Origin: Aquabacter sediminis
GTDB lineage: Bacteria > Pseudomonadota > Alphaproteobacteria > Rhizobiales > Xanthobacteraceae
Length of the DNA: 64,000 bases
NCBI RefSeq assembly: GCF_028863665.1
Contig: NZ_JARBFX010000001.1
Span: forward strand, 434,001-498,000
Direction: 5' to 3'
The position numbers and the translations under genes are program-made. The stretch's first letter is position 1. Every line of letters begins with the position of its first letter. Shown one piece after another: positions 27,894 to 36,694 of this stretch. The notes under the pieces were generated by a model, which had not been told where the DNA came from, ran no database searches, and saw only the letters and a list, made by a program, of their open reading frames with translations.

Positions 27894-29318
27894 TCACGGC
27901 GCCGACAGCGCCAGAAGATCCACCGCCTCTAACATCTCCCTTTCGTCCAGGCCGGCAAAGCCCAGGCGAAAGGCTTGGGGTGCGTTCGCCGCGTCCAGGC
28001 AGAAGGCCCGCGCCGGCGTGACACTAAGTCCACGCTCGCCCGCAGCCGCGCTCCAGCGTCCCGCATCGTTCCCCTCCGTCAACCGCGCCCAGAGCGCCAG
28101 CCCGCCCTCCGGCGGCGCAAAGGCCAGGCGATCCCCCAACCTGTTCGCCAGCAGGTCGCACAGGACGTTGCGGCGCGCCTCATAGATGCGGCGGCTCTTG
28201 CGCAGATGGCGCCAGAGGTCCCCGTCCCGCATGAGGGCGGCGACGGCCAGTTCCAACGGCACGTCACCCTGCCGCTCGATGGCACCGCGCAGGTCCGCCA
28301 TGCGGTCCAGCACATCGGCGGGGGCGGCCGCGTATCCAAGGCGAAGGCCCGGCGCCAGCAGCTTGGAGAGCGAGCCCACATAGACCAGTTGCACCTCCCC
28401 GCCCGCCCGCGCGGCCAGCGGCAAGACGGGGCGACCGTCGAAGCGATAGTCGTGGTCGTAGTCATCCTCGATGAGGGCAAGGCCGGTGCGACGCGCCAGG
28501 TCCAGCAGCGCCACCCGGCGGGCCGCCCCAAGCGTCACCGTGGTCGGATAGTGGTGATGGGGCGTGACATGGAGCGCGCGGAGCGCAGGCTCGGCCTCCA
28601 ACGCCCGCTCCAGCGCGGGGATGGACAGCCCGCCCCCATCCACCGGCACCCCCACCACCCGCAGCCCCGCCGCCCGGAAGGCGTCCGCAGCAAGGGGATA
28701 GCCCGGTTCCTCCACCGCAATGGCCTCGCCCGGCGCGGCGAGGGCACGGGCGGCGAGGAAAAGCGCCATCTGGCTGCCGCGGGTCACCAGCACGTCCTGC
28801 GCGCCGATGGGCAGTCCACGATGGGCCGCCAGATGCTGGGCCAGTTGCTCCCGCAGCGCCTCGGCCCCGCGCGGATCGCCATAAGAGCCGGCGGCGCGCA
28901 GGTCCGGTCCGCGCAGCACCCTGCGCAGAGCGCGCGCGATCTCCGCCACCGGGAGCAGGCGCACGTCGGGCGCGCCGTCCGAAAAGGACAGGCGGGGCTT
29001 GCCCGCTGTCGCCGTTCCCGAAGAGACACGATTGGCGGGGCGCGGTGCGGCCGGGGTGGCGTGACCCGGCAGGTCACGGGCCACGTAGGTCCCGCTGGAG
29101 GCGCGCGCCTCCAGCCAGCCCTGGAGCACAGCCTCCTGGTAGGCGGCATCCACCGTGTTGCGGTTGAGTCCCAGACTCCGCGCCAGGGCGCGTGTGCCCG
29201 GCAGACGCTGCCCCGGCCGCAGGCGGCCGGCAGTGATGGCGGCGATCAACGCCTCGCTCAATTGAAGAAAGACCGGTCGGGCGCCCGCTGGCTCCAGGGT
29301 GAAGACGATCTCGTCCAT
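27894..29318 (-). CDS. MocR-type regulator (GntR wHTH fused to class I aminotransferase domain)
   Basis: A 474-residue PdxR/MocR-subfamily transcription factor. The GntR winged helix is at about 15-80 (PGQRLPGTRALARSLGLNRNTV), followed by a linker and an aminotransferase-like domain. The PLP-binding lysine is in YVGSLSKLLAPGLRLGY, and the EDDYDHDYRFDG segment is typical. Such proteins sense PLP or amino-acid adducts and bind direct repeats upstream of a divergent target. That layout is seen here: it is divergent from the amidotransferase gene across 90 bases. The frame runs on upstream, but the start at 29318 matches the family N-terminus (EIVFTLEPAGARPVFLQL). Confidence 0.92.
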   Translation of the reverse strand: MDEIVFTLEPAGARPVFLQLSEALIAAITAGRLRPGQRLPGTRALARSLGLNRNTVDAAYQEAVLQGWLEARASSGTYVARDLPGHATPAAPRPANRVSSGTATAGKPRLSFSDGAPDVRLLPVAEIARALRRVLRGPDLRAAGSYGDPRGAEALREQLAQHLAAHRGLPIGAQDVLVTRGSQMALFLAARALAAPGEAIAVEEPGYPLAADAFRAAGLRVVGVPVDGGGLSIPALERALEAEPALRALHVTPHHHYPTTVTLGAARRVALLDLARRTGLALIEDDYDHDYRFDGRPVLPLAARAGGEVQLVYVGSLSKLLAPGLRLGYAAAPADVLDRMADLRGAIERQGDVPLELAVAALMRDGDLWRHLRKSRRIYEARRNVLCDLLANRLGDRLAFAPPEGGLALWARLTEGNDAGRWSAAAGERGLSVTPARAFCLDAANAPQAFRLGFAGLDEREMLEAVDLLALSAP

Positions 29319-29334
29319 CAACCGGCCTACCTCA

Positions 29335-29373
29335 TTTCTAGAAACTGGCTCTTTTTGCCCATCCGGCTGGCTC
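29335..29373. promoter_or_regulatory. Probable MocR operator region
   Basis: In the 90-base divergent spacer, a perfect palindrome TTTCTAGAAA (29335-29344) is followed by two direct CTGGCTC repeats at 29345 and 29367, 22 bases apart, which is about two helical turns. Paired direct repeats on one DNA face are the known target form for MocR proteins. Binding is inferred. Confidence 0.5.
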
Positions 29374-29408
29374 CTATCAAGCGGCCCGCAGCCATAGGAG
29401 GAAGGACC

Positions 29409-30113
29409 ATGCTGAAGACCGCCGTCGCGCTCCGGCACGTCCAGTTCGAGGATCTCGGCACCTTCGCGCCCGTGCTGGAGGCCGCAGGCTATCGGATCCA
29501 CTATTATGACGTGGGCCTCGATCCCCTCTGGACCCTCGATCCGGTGCGGACCGATCTCATCATCGCGCTTGGCGGGCCCATCGGCGTCTACGAGACCAAG
29601 GCCTATCCGGTCCTCCTCGACGAACTGGACCTGCTGCGCACGCGCCTTGCCGCCGGCCGTCCCACTTTGGGCCTGTGCCTGGGCGCCCAGCTGATGGCAG
29701 CGGCGCTTGGTGCGAAGGTCGGCGCCACGGGAGCGAAGGAGATTGGATTTTCCCCCCTCGCGCTGACGCGGGAGGGCGAGGCAAGCCCCCTGCGTCCTCT
29801 GCGCGGCGTGCCTGTGCTGCACTGGCACGGCGACATGTTCGACCTGCCGCCGGGCGCCCGGCACCTGGCCGCAACGCCGCTCTGCCGCAACCAGGCTTTT
29901 GACGTGGGGGCAAACATTCTGGGGCTGCAATTCCACCCAGAGGCCGACCTTGCCACCGGTTTCGAGCGCTGGCTCATCGGCCATGCGGTGGAACTTGCGG
30001 GCGCCGGCATCGACCCCGGAACGCTGCGCCACGCGGCCGCCCGCAACAGCGAGGGTCTTCGCGCAGCTGGCTCGGCCATGCTGCGCGACTGGCTGGCGGG
30101 CCTTGAGCCATGA
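29409..30113 (+). CDS. Class I glutamine amidotransferase-like protein
   Basis: A 234-residue stand-alone class I amidotransferase-fold protein. The nucleophile cysteine is in the elbow TLGLCLGAQLMAAALG, and the catalytic histidine-glutamate pair is in LGLQFHPEAD, with the conserved HWHGD segment between. The acceptor substrate is unknown. It is divergent from a MocR regulator and overlaps the MOSC gene by 4 bases (ATGA), so the three probably form one regulatory unit. An AGGAGGAAGG site supports the start. Confidence 0.88.
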   Translation: MLKTAVALRHVQFEDLGTFAPVLEAAGYRIHYYDVGLDPLWTLDPVRTDLIIALGGPIGVYETKAYPVLLDELDLLRTRLAAGRPTLGLCLGAQLMAAALGAKVGATGAKEIGFSPLALTREGEASPLRPLRGVPVLHWHGDMFDLPPGARHLAATPLCRNQAFDVGANILGLQFHPEADLATGFERWLIGHAVELAGAGIDPGTLRHAAARNSEGLRAAGSAMLRDWLAGLEP

Positions 30114-30811
30114 CGGTGGCTTTGGAGGCCCTCCTTGTCGGGCAGGTCGCGCCCTTCGGCCGGCGTGGTGACCCGAGCGGCATCGCCAAGCGGCCGGTGG
30201 CCGAACCTGTCCACCTGACGCGCCTCGGCTTTACCGGCGACGGCCAAGGCGACGTGCGCCATCATGGCGGGCGGGACAAGGCCGTGCATCATTATGCCAT
30301 CGAGCATTACGCGTCATGGCGGGCGGAGATCGGCCACCGCGAGGTGCTGGATGGCGCGGGGGCCTTCGGGGAGAATCTCTCCACGCGCGGGGTCACGGAA
30401 GCGGACGTCTGCCTGGGCGACGTGTTCGCCCTGGGCGGGGCCGTGCTGGAAGTCAGCCAGGGCCGCCAGCCCTGCTGGAAACTCAACCACCGCTTCGGCC
30501 AACGGGACATGGCGGTGCGTGTACAGCGCAGCGGGCGGACGGGCTGGTATTACCGCGTGCGGCAGGAGGGACAGGTGGCGCCGGGCGATGCACTCGTGCT
30601 GCTGGATCGCCCCTTGCCGCACTGGCCGCTGACCCGGCTCTGGCGCCTGCTTTACGTGGATATGGGCAACCGGGAGGGACTGAGCGAAATGTCTGGCCTC
30701 GCTGCGCTCCCGGAGAGCTGGCGCACCCTCGCCCGGCGCCGGCTGGAGAGCGGCCAGGTGGAAGATTGGCGCCGCCGGCTGGAAGGGCCCGATGCGGCGC
30801 AGGAAGGATAA
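30110..30811 (+). CDS. MOSC domain protein (YiiM-like)
   Basis: A 233-residue MOSC protein of the YiiM type, with the conserved segments FTGDGQGDVRHHGGRDKAVHHY, FGENLSTRGVTEADVCLGD and the metal/sulfur-site cysteine in VSQGRQPCWKLNHRFG. E. coli YiiM reduces N-hydroxylated compounds using a molybdenum cofactor; the same activity here is inferred. The start overlaps the amidotransferase stop. The C-terminal region after about residue 165 is the family's extra domain. Confidence 0.88.
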   Translation: MTVALEALLVGQVAPFGRRGDPSGIAKRPVAEPVHLTRLGFTGDGQGDVRHHGGRDKAVHHYAIEHYASWRAEIGHREVLDGAGAFGENLSTRGVTEADVCLGDVFALGGAVLEVSQGRQPCWKLNHRFGQRDMAVRVQRSGRTGWYYRVRQEGQVAPGDALVLLDRPLPHWPLTRLWRLLYVDMGNREGLSEMSGLAALPESWRTLARRRLESGQVEDWRRRLEGPDAAQEG

Positions 30812-30820
30812 GGGCCGGAC

Positions 30821-30844
30821 TTTGTATGCAATGACATACACAAA
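30821..30844. promoter_or_regulatory. Probable GntR/FCD operator
   Basis: TGTATG at 30823-30828 and CATACA at 30835-30840 form an inverted repeat with a 6-base spacer, flanked by TTT and AAA. It lies about 75 bases upstream of the GntR-family gene, in an AT-rich promoter-like stretch. This form is usual for FadR-subfamily operators, so autoregulation is likely. Confidence 0.5.
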
Positions 30845-30916
30845 TTCCTGCCCTCTTCCGCTCCGGCTGTTATAAGGGGCCGAGCCCGCGCCGCGGCTCC
30901 CTGGACGGATGGAGAC

Positions 30917-31630
30917 ATGGCCGGAACGCCCCTTTGCGATGACGATGCCGCGCCGGACAGGACCCCAGCGGCCGAGGCCCAGCCCTTTGCCCATCTCTCC
31001 CGAGGCGAGGCGGCATATCGGGCGATACTCGACCAGATCCGCGAGGGCGTGCTGAAGGCGGGGGACCGGTTGCGCGAGCAGGATGTGGCCGCGCGCTTCG
31101 GCATGAGCCGCACCCCGGTGCGCGAGGCGCTCGGACGGCTCCTGGAGAAGCGGCTCCTGGAATCGTCCGGCGGGCGCGGTCTCACGGTGCGGGCGCTGTC
31201 CCCCTCCGAGGTCATCGAGCTTTATTCCATGCGCGAAATCCTGGAAGGCGCCGCTGCGCGCCTCGCCGCGCAGCACGCCTCGCCCCCGGAGCTCGCGGCG
31301 CTGGCCGACCTTGAGGCCGCATTTGGCCGGGAGGGGGCCGATTATGCCGAGCTGGCGCGCCTCAATCGCGATTTCCACACGGCCATCCACCGCGCCGCCC
31401 GCAACGCCTATCTGGACGAAGCCACGCGGGTGCTCGACGACAATATCGCCCTGTTGGGCATCAGCACCTTCTCCGCGTCCGGCCGGCCGGAAGCCGCCCG
31501 CGCCGAGCATAGGGCCATCCTGGAGGCCATTACCGCGCGCGATGCGGATGGCGCCGAGCAGGCCGCTCGCGCCCATATGCGGGCGGCCTTGCGCACCCGC
31601 CTGTCGCTGGTCCCCTCCCATCGCCCCTGA
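30917..31630 (+). CDS. GntR family regulator with FCD domain
   Basis: A 237-residue FadR-subfamily transcription factor. The winged helix at about 30-95 contains LREQDVAARFGMSRTPVREAL, and the FCD ligand domain follows, with EVIELYSMREILEGAAARL and metal-site histidines in LNRDFHTAIHRAARN and AEHRAILEAI. Members usually sense organic acids. No metabolic operon adjoins it: the downstream gene is ku, 62 bases away on the same strand. The target is therefore unknown beyond probable self-control. Confidence 0.9.
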   Translation: MAGTPLCDDDAAPDRTPAAEAQPFAHLSRGEAAYRAILDQIREGVLKAGDRLREQDVAARFGMSRTPVREALGRLLEKRLLESSGGRGLTVRALSPSEVIELYSMREILEGAAARLAAQHASPPELAALADLEAAFGREGADYAELARLNRDFHTAIHRAARNAYLDEATRVLDDNIALLGISTFSASGRPEAARAEHRAILEAITARDADGAEQAARAHMRAALRTRLSLVPSHRP

Positions 31631-31692
31631 GCCGAGAGGGGAACCCTTGGGCGCCTGCCGGGTTCGCGTCACGCACGCATAGGAAACCGGCC

Positions 31693-32508
31693 ATGGCACC
31701 GCGCACCTTCTGGAAGGGCTATCTGAAGCTCTCGCTCGTCACCTGCCCGGTGGCCATGACCCCGGCCACCACAGAGAGCGCCAAGGTGCGCTTCCACACC
31801 TTGAACCGGGCCACCGGCAACCGGGTGGTGAGCGAATATGTCGATGCCGTCTCGGGCAAGGCGGTGGAGGATGACGACCTCGCCCGTGGCTATCCCACCG
31901 GCGAGGCCAGCCATGTGATCGTCGAGGACGAGGAACTGGAGGCGGTCGCGCTGGAGAACCGGCGGACCCTCGACATCGAAATGTTCGTGCCGGCCGACAG
32001 CATCGGCTGGATCTTCCTCGACCGGCCCCATTTCCTGACCCCCGACGACAAGGTGGGCGAGGAAGCCTATTGCGTCATTCGCGATGCCATGGCCGCGACC
32101 GGCCAGGTGGGCATCTCCCGCCTCATCCTCCAGGGTCGGGAGCATGCGGTGATGCTCGCCCCTCGCGACGGCGGGATCGTGGTGTGGACCTTGCGCTATG
32201 GCGACGAGGTGCGCGATCCGCAGAAGGTGTTCGAGGCAATCGGCAAGTCAGCCCCCGACGCCAAGGCCATGAAGCTGATGACGGCGCTGATCGACGAGCG
32301 CAGCCGGGACTGGAACCCGGACTTCGTCTCCGATCCCGTGCAGGCCAAGCTCCTGGACATCATCGCCGGCAAGAAGACGAAAAAGCCCCGCAAATCCTCC
32401 AAGGCCGCTCCCGCGCCGAAGGAGACCGGCGGCGACAATGTCGTCGACATCATGGAGGCCCTGCGCCGCAGCATCGCCGGCGACGCATCGGCAAAGCGCA
32501 AAAGGTGA
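31693..32508 (+). CDS. ku: Ku protein for non-homologous end joining (first copy)
   Basis: Bacterial Ku, 271 residues, binds double-strand DNA ends as a ring-shaped dimer and recruits LigD. The family opening is FWKGYLKLSLVTCPVAM, followed by VRFHTLNRATGNRV and the VMLAPRDGGIVVWTLRY core. The C-terminal tail is short and lysine-rich (KKTKKPRKSSKAAPAPK). It converges on ligD with only 6 bases between the stops, and a second ku lies on the other side of ligD. Confidence 0.95.
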   Translation: MAPRTFWKGYLKLSLVTCPVAMTPATTESAKVRFHTLNRATGNRVVSEYVDAVSGKAVEDDDLARGYPTGEASHVIVEDEELEAVALENRRTLDIEMFVPADSIGWIFLDRPHFLTPDDKVGEEAYCVIRDAMAATGQVGISRLILQGREHAVMLAPRDGGIVVWTLRYGDEVRDPQKVFEAIGKSAPDAKAMKLMTALIDERSRDWNPDFVSDPVQAKLLDIIAGKKTKKPRKSSKAAPAPKETGGDNVVDIMEALRRSIAGDASAKRKR

Positions 32509-32514
32509 GGGCCT

Positions 32515-35064
32515 CTATTTGCGCGACTTCACCTTGGGCAAAGGTTCCGCAGCGGCCCGGAAACCGTCCCATGGCCGCCGGGAGAGGGCGTTGAGGCGGC
32601 CAGGCGTGTTGAGAATGGTGAAAGCCGCCGGGCCAATGGCCGGCGACAACTCCTCCCACGCCAAGGGCATGGAGACGGCGGCCCCCACCCGCGCGCGGGT
32701 GGAGTAGGCCGCCACCGCCGTGGCGCCGCGCTGATTGCGCAGATAATCCACCAGGATCCGCCCCACGCGCTTCGACTTGGTGATGGTGGCCGTGTAGAGG
32801 TCCGGGCTGTCGGCGGCCATGGACTGGGCGATGGCTTTGGTGAAAGCCTTGGCCTCGGCCCAGCTGGCGCGGGGCTTCAATGGCGTCACCACATGCAGGC
32901 CCTTGCCGCCGGAGGTCTTCACGAAGGCCGCCAGCCCCACCGCCTTCATTCGCGCCTTGATCTCCTCGGCGGCGGCGATCACGCGGGTCCAGGGCACGTC
33001 ATCACCGGGGTCGAGGTCCATCACCAGCGTGTCAGGGCGCTCCCAGTCCTCGATGGTGGAGCCCCAGGGGTGGATCTCCAGCACCGCCGCCTGGACGAGC
33101 CCGATCAGCCCATCGAGATCGGCGATCGCGATGAGCGGTTCGCCGGATTTGTCCTTGGGGTCGGAGACCTGGACGATGCGCGGATTGAGACCCTTCCAGG
33201 CATGCTTCTGGAAAAAGCGCGGGCCGTGGATGCCATCCGGGCAGCGCACGAGGGCCAGCGGGCGGCCGATGAGAAAAGGCGCGATGGCGGGCCAGACCTC
33301 ACCGTAATAGTCGGCGAGGCCTTCCTTGGTGATCCCCTCCTCCGGCCAATAGATGCGGTCGGGATGGGTGAGCTTCACGGTGCGCCGTGGCACGGTGTCT
33401 TCCTTCGCCTTGGACTTCCCAGTGGCGCGTCCCGCCGGCCGCTCCGCCAAAACGTCGCCGGCCGCCTTGTCTTCCCGCAGCCCTCTGAACGAGGCGTGGC
33501 GCAGATGGCCGTCACCGGTCCAGGCCCGGAACTCCACCTCGGCCACCAGTTCGGGACGCACGAAAGTCACCCCCCGTCGCGCCTCCGCGGACAAGGGCGC
33601 GGCAAAGGGAGAGCGCTCCACCTTAAGGGCGGCAAAGCGCGTGTGAAGATCGCGCGCCACCGCAGCGCTGAAGCCGGTGCCCACGCGCCCCACATAACGC
33701 AGCTTGCCATCCTCGTTCACTCCCAAGGCGAGGGAGCCGATGAGATCCGCGCCGGTGGTGGAGGGCACGAAGCCGCCGATGACGAATTCCTGCCGCGCGG
33801 TGCATTTGGACTTCACCCAGGCCCGCCCCCGGCCTGAGCGATAGGGCGCGTCCCGCTCCTTGGAGACGACCCCTTCCAGGCCCAGCCGGCACGCATGGCG
33901 CAGCACGGTGGCGCCGCTCTCGTCGAAATGGCTCGAGAAGCGCAGCGGGCCGGTCTGACCTTCAAGCAAGGCGGCAAGGCGCGCCTTGCGTTCGATGAGG
34001 GGCAAGGGGCGCAGATCCTCGCCGTCGAGATGCAGCAGGTCGAACGCATAGAAGACGAAACGGTCGCTTCGGCCCTCGGAGAGATCTGCCTGCAAGGCTG
34101 AAAAATCGGACGCGCCTGCCCCATTCTCGACGATGACTTCGCCATCCATGAGCAAATTCTTCAAAGGGAGGGCGGCGAGGCCCTTCGGGATCGCCGTGCC
34201 GAAGCGCGCGGTCCAGTCCAGGGCGCTTCGGGTCAGCAGCCTGACGGCACCATCCTCGATCCGGGCAAGAAGTCTATAGCCGTCGAACTTAACCTCATGC
34301 AGCCACCCCTCTCCCGTGGGCGCTTTATCCACGAGACGAGCGAGCATGGGCTCGACGAAATCCGGCGGAGGCTTTGGCTGGGAGGGATTTTTCGCCCGAG
34401 CCTTGGCTCTCGTCACCGACTGACGACGAGATGCGTCAGGCGATTCGCCATCATTAGCCGGCTTCGTGATAGGTCCCGTTTTCGAAGACCAGCCGGGGGG
34501 CTCCCCCTCCACCTCGGCGATGACACGCCCCGTCTTCACCGATTGCGGTGCCTCCTCCAGGATGTCGCCGGCCCCTTCGGGGCGGGCGGCGTCGTCCTCG
34601 CTCTTGATCAGCAGCCAATTGTCGCGCGTCTCGCGCGGCTTGCGGTGCATACGCACCAGATGCCACCGGCCACCGAGCTTTTCCCCGTGCAATTGGAAAT
34701 CCAGTTGGCCCGCTTTCAGCCCCTCATGGGGATCGCCAATGGGCTCCCAGGTCCCCTGATCCCAGAGCAACACCGTGCCCCCGCCATACTCGCCCTTCGG
34801 AATGGTGCCCTCGAAATCGCCATAGGCGAGCGGGTGGTCCTCCACCTCCACCGCCAGGCGCTTCTCCCCCGCCACCAGGCTCGGGCCGCGCGTGACGGCC
34901 CAGCTCTTGAGCACACCGTCCAGTTCCAGGCGCAGGTCATAATGCAAGCGCCGGGCGGCGTGCTTCTGGATCAGATAATGGGCCCCCTTCTGCGCGCCTT
35001 TTCGTCCTTTCGGCTCGGGCGTGACCTTGAAATTGCGCTTCTTGCGGTAGGTGGCGAGCGACAT
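32515..35064 (-). CDS. ligD: ATP-dependent DNA ligase D (phosphoesterase-ligase-polymerase)
   Basis: An 849-residue multifunctional NHEJ enzyme. Domain order: 3'-phosphoesterase at about 25-190 (HAARRLHYDLRLELDGVLKSW; GTIPKGEYGGGTVLLWD), ATP ligase at about 235-540 with the adenylated lysine in HEVKFDGYRLLARI, and a primase-polymerase at about 560-849 with the metal-binding DLDPGDD. All three domains look complete. It is the second gene after the larger ku, 18 bases downstream of it, so the two are cotranscribed. Confidence 0.95.
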   Translation of the reverse strand: MSLATYRKKRNFKVTPEPKGRKGAQKGAHYLIQKHAARRLHYDLRLELDGVLKSWAVTRGPSLVAGEKRLAVEVEDHPLAYGDFEGTIPKGEYGGGTVLLWDQGTWEPIGDPHEGLKAGQLDFQLHGEKLGGRWHLVRMHRKPRETRDNWLLIKSEDDAARPEGAGDILEEAPQSVKTGRVIAEVEGEPPGWSSKTGPITKPANDGESPDASRRQSVTRAKARAKNPSQPKPPPDFVEPMLARLVDKAPTGEGWLHEVKFDGYRLLARIEDGAVRLLTRSALDWTARFGTAIPKGLAALPLKNLLMDGEVIVENGAGASDFSALQADLSEGRSDRFVFYAFDLLHLDGEDLRPLPLIERKARLAALLEGQTGPLRFSSHFDESGATVLRHACRLGLEGVVSKERDAPYRSGRGRAWVKSKCTARQEFVIGGFVPSTTGADLIGSLALGVNEDGKLRYVGRVGTGFSAAVARDLHTRFAALKVERSPFAAPLSAEARRGVTFVRPELVAEVEFRAWTGDGHLRHASFRGLREDKAAGDVLAERPAGRATGKSKAKEDTVPRRTVKLTHPDRIYWPEEGITKEGLADYYGEVWPAIAPFLIGRPLALVRCPDGIHGPRFFQKHAWKGLNPRIVQVSDPKDKSGEPLIAIADLDGLIGLVQAAVLEIHPWGSTIEDWERPDTLVMDLDPGDDVPWTRVIAAAEEIKARMKAVGLAAFVKTSGGKGLHVVTPLKPRASWAEAKAFTKAIAQSMAADSPDLYTATITKSKRVGRILVDYLRNQRGATAVAAYSTRARVGAAVSMPLAWEELSPAIGPAAFTILNTPGRLNALSRRPWDGFRAAAEPLPKVKSRK

Positions 35065-35082
35065 GGGAGGCCCTTCGGCAAG

Positions 35083-36018
35083 CTAGCTCGCCTTTCGGCG
35101 CGCAGGAGCGGACTCTGGGGAGGCCTTCTTGGTGGAAACCTTCTTAGGGGAAGCCTTCTTGGCAGAGGGCGTCTTGGAGGACGCGCTCTTGGGATCGGCG
35201 TTGCCGGGCCCCGTCTTCCTGCGCGCTGGCTTGTCTGTCCCCTGTCCGGCCAGCCGCGCGCTGTCGCGGAGCGCAGACATGAGGTCCACCACCTTCGCGC
35301 TCTTCGGCGCGGCGCGCGGCTTGATGGCCTTGCCGGAAAGCTTGGCCTTCACCAGTTCGGCCAAGGCGGCTTCGTGGGCGTTCTCATAAGCGGCGGGATC
35401 GAACCGCCCCGCCTTGGTGCGGATAATGTGCTCTGCCAGTTCGAGCATCTCGCCCCCGATCCGCTTGCGCGGCACGTCGGCAAAGGCCTCGGATGCGGAC
35501 TTCACCTCGTAGTCGAAGTTCAGGGTGGTGGCGACGAAGCCCGGTCCGTTCGGGCGCAAGAGAAGGGTGCGCACCCGCCGGAACAGGACCGCTCGGGTCA
35601 GCGCCGCCACCTTGGCCTTGCGCATGCCCTCCCGCAGGAGCACGAAGACCTCCTCGCCGCTCGGATCGGCGGGTGCGAGGAAATAGGGCTGGTCGAAATA
35701 GACCGTGTCCACCTCAGCGCAGGGAATGAAGGCCTCGAGCGCCAAGCGCTTGTCGCTTTCGGGCACCGCCTGCGCCACTTCCTCGGGCTCCAGAACCACA
35801 TAGGAGCCGGCGGACTTCTCATATCCCTTCACCTGCCCATCCCGTTCCACCTCCTCCCCCGTGTCAATGTCCACGAAATGGCGCTGCACGCGGTGGCCGG
35901 TCCTGCGATTGACGGTGTGGAAAGAAATGCGCTGCGAGGTGGCGGTCGCCGAATAAAGGCCCACCGGGCACGTCAGCGCCCCAAGATCCAGAACACCCTT
36001 CCACAGCGCGCGCGGCAT
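35083..36018 (-). CDS. ku: Ku protein for non-homologous end joining (second copy, lysine-rich tail)
   Basis: A 311-residue Ku paralogue opening LWKGVLDLGALTCPVGLYS, with ISFHTVNRRTGHRVQRHFVD and the FVATTLNFDYEV core. The last ~60 residues form an extended basic tail with repeated lysine-serine-proline units (KKASPKK, STKKASP), the kind that in other bacteria binds DNA without ends. A frame continues upstream to 36414, but the ATG at 36016-36018 matches the family. It is upstream of ligD in the same operon and differs clearly from the first copy, so a Ku1/Ku2 heterodimer is possible. Confidence 0.93.
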   Translation of the reverse strand: MPRALWKGVLDLGALTCPVGLYSATATSQRISFHTVNRRTGHRVQRHFVDIDTGEEVERDGQVKGYEKSAGSYVVLEPEEVAQAVPESDKRLALEAFIPCAEVDTVYFDQPYFLAPADPSGEEVFVLLREGMRKAKVAALTRAVLFRRVRTLLLRPNGPGFVATTLNFDYEVKSASEAFADVPRKRIGGEMLELAEHIIRTKAGRFDPAAYENAHEAALAELVKAKLSGKAIKPRAAPKSAKVVDLMSALRDSARLAGQGTDKPARRKTGPGNADPKSASSKTPSAKKASPKKVSTKKASPESAPARRKAS

Positions 36019-36165
36019 GGCCTCATCTCCTGAGCGCAGAAATGCCGGAGCGGCGGCGCGCGTTCCCCTCACCCGCCAGCCTTTATTCGCGGCCAAGGTG
36101 AAACGGGGCGCTTGCGGGCGCGTTGGAAGGTCGGGGCTGACCAATGACAAGAAGAGGAAAGCCGC

Positions 36166-36501
36166 ATGACCATGAACAAGGACCAGCGCGACCAGCTCCA
36201 GCAGGGCATGCAGCGCCACGAGGATCTCCCGCGCGAACCCATGTCCACCGAGCGGCAGGTGTCCACCGAGCGGCCGGACCCCACCCGTGCTCCCGCTGCC
36301 CCCCAGCAAGGCCAGGGCACGCCACACCGGGGGCCGGCGGGCCAGCAGCAGGGCGGCCAGCCCTCCAGGTCCCAGCCCGGCCAGCAGGGCCAGAGCGGGG
36401 GCGGCGGCGGCCAACAGGGCGGAACGAGCGCCCCGCAGGAGCCGGGGGTGAAGGATGACATTCGCACCGACCTGAGCCGCGACAACCCTTACAAAAGCTG
36501 A
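36166..36501 (+). CDS. Low-complexity glutamine/glycine/proline-rich protein
   Basis: A 111-residue protein, hydrophilic and almost certainly disordered, with no signal peptide or membrane segment. It begins with MTMNKDQRDQLQQGMQRHED, has a middle of Q, G and P runs, and ends with VKDDIRTDLSRDNPYKS. An AGAGGAAAG site lies before the ATG. Both ends look like normal protein sequence, which argues for a real gene despite the low-complexity middle. It is divergent from the second ku gene. Function unknown. Confidence 0.6.
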   Translation: MTMNKDQRDQLQQGMQRHEDLPREPMSTERQVSTERPDPTRAPAAPQQGQGTPHRGPAGQQQGGQPSRSQPGQQGQSGGGGGQQGGTSAPQEPGVKDDIRTDLSRDNPYKS

Positions 36502-36577
36502 GGCGCGCCTGATCCCATAAGCGTCGACCCCTCAAGACCCTAAGGTGCGCCCCCCGCGGAGGGGGTCTGCATGAAAT

Positions 36578-36611
36578 CCGAGGCGCCCCTGGAACTTCAT
36601 GGGCGCCTCGG
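36578..36611. terminator. Strong hairpin between two small genes
   Basis: A perfect 11-base stem (CCGAGGCGCCC with GGGCGCCTCGG) around a 12-base loop, 77 bases after the disordered-protein gene and 84 bases before the DUF982-like gene. There is no T-run, so it could be a weak terminator or a leader structure. Confidence 0.4.
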
Positions 36612-36694
36612 CGTTACGACCTCAACAGCGCGCCTCTGGGCACGACGCGCGCGCTTGTCCTGGACACATCAAAAAACAAGAAAGGAGACTGCCC

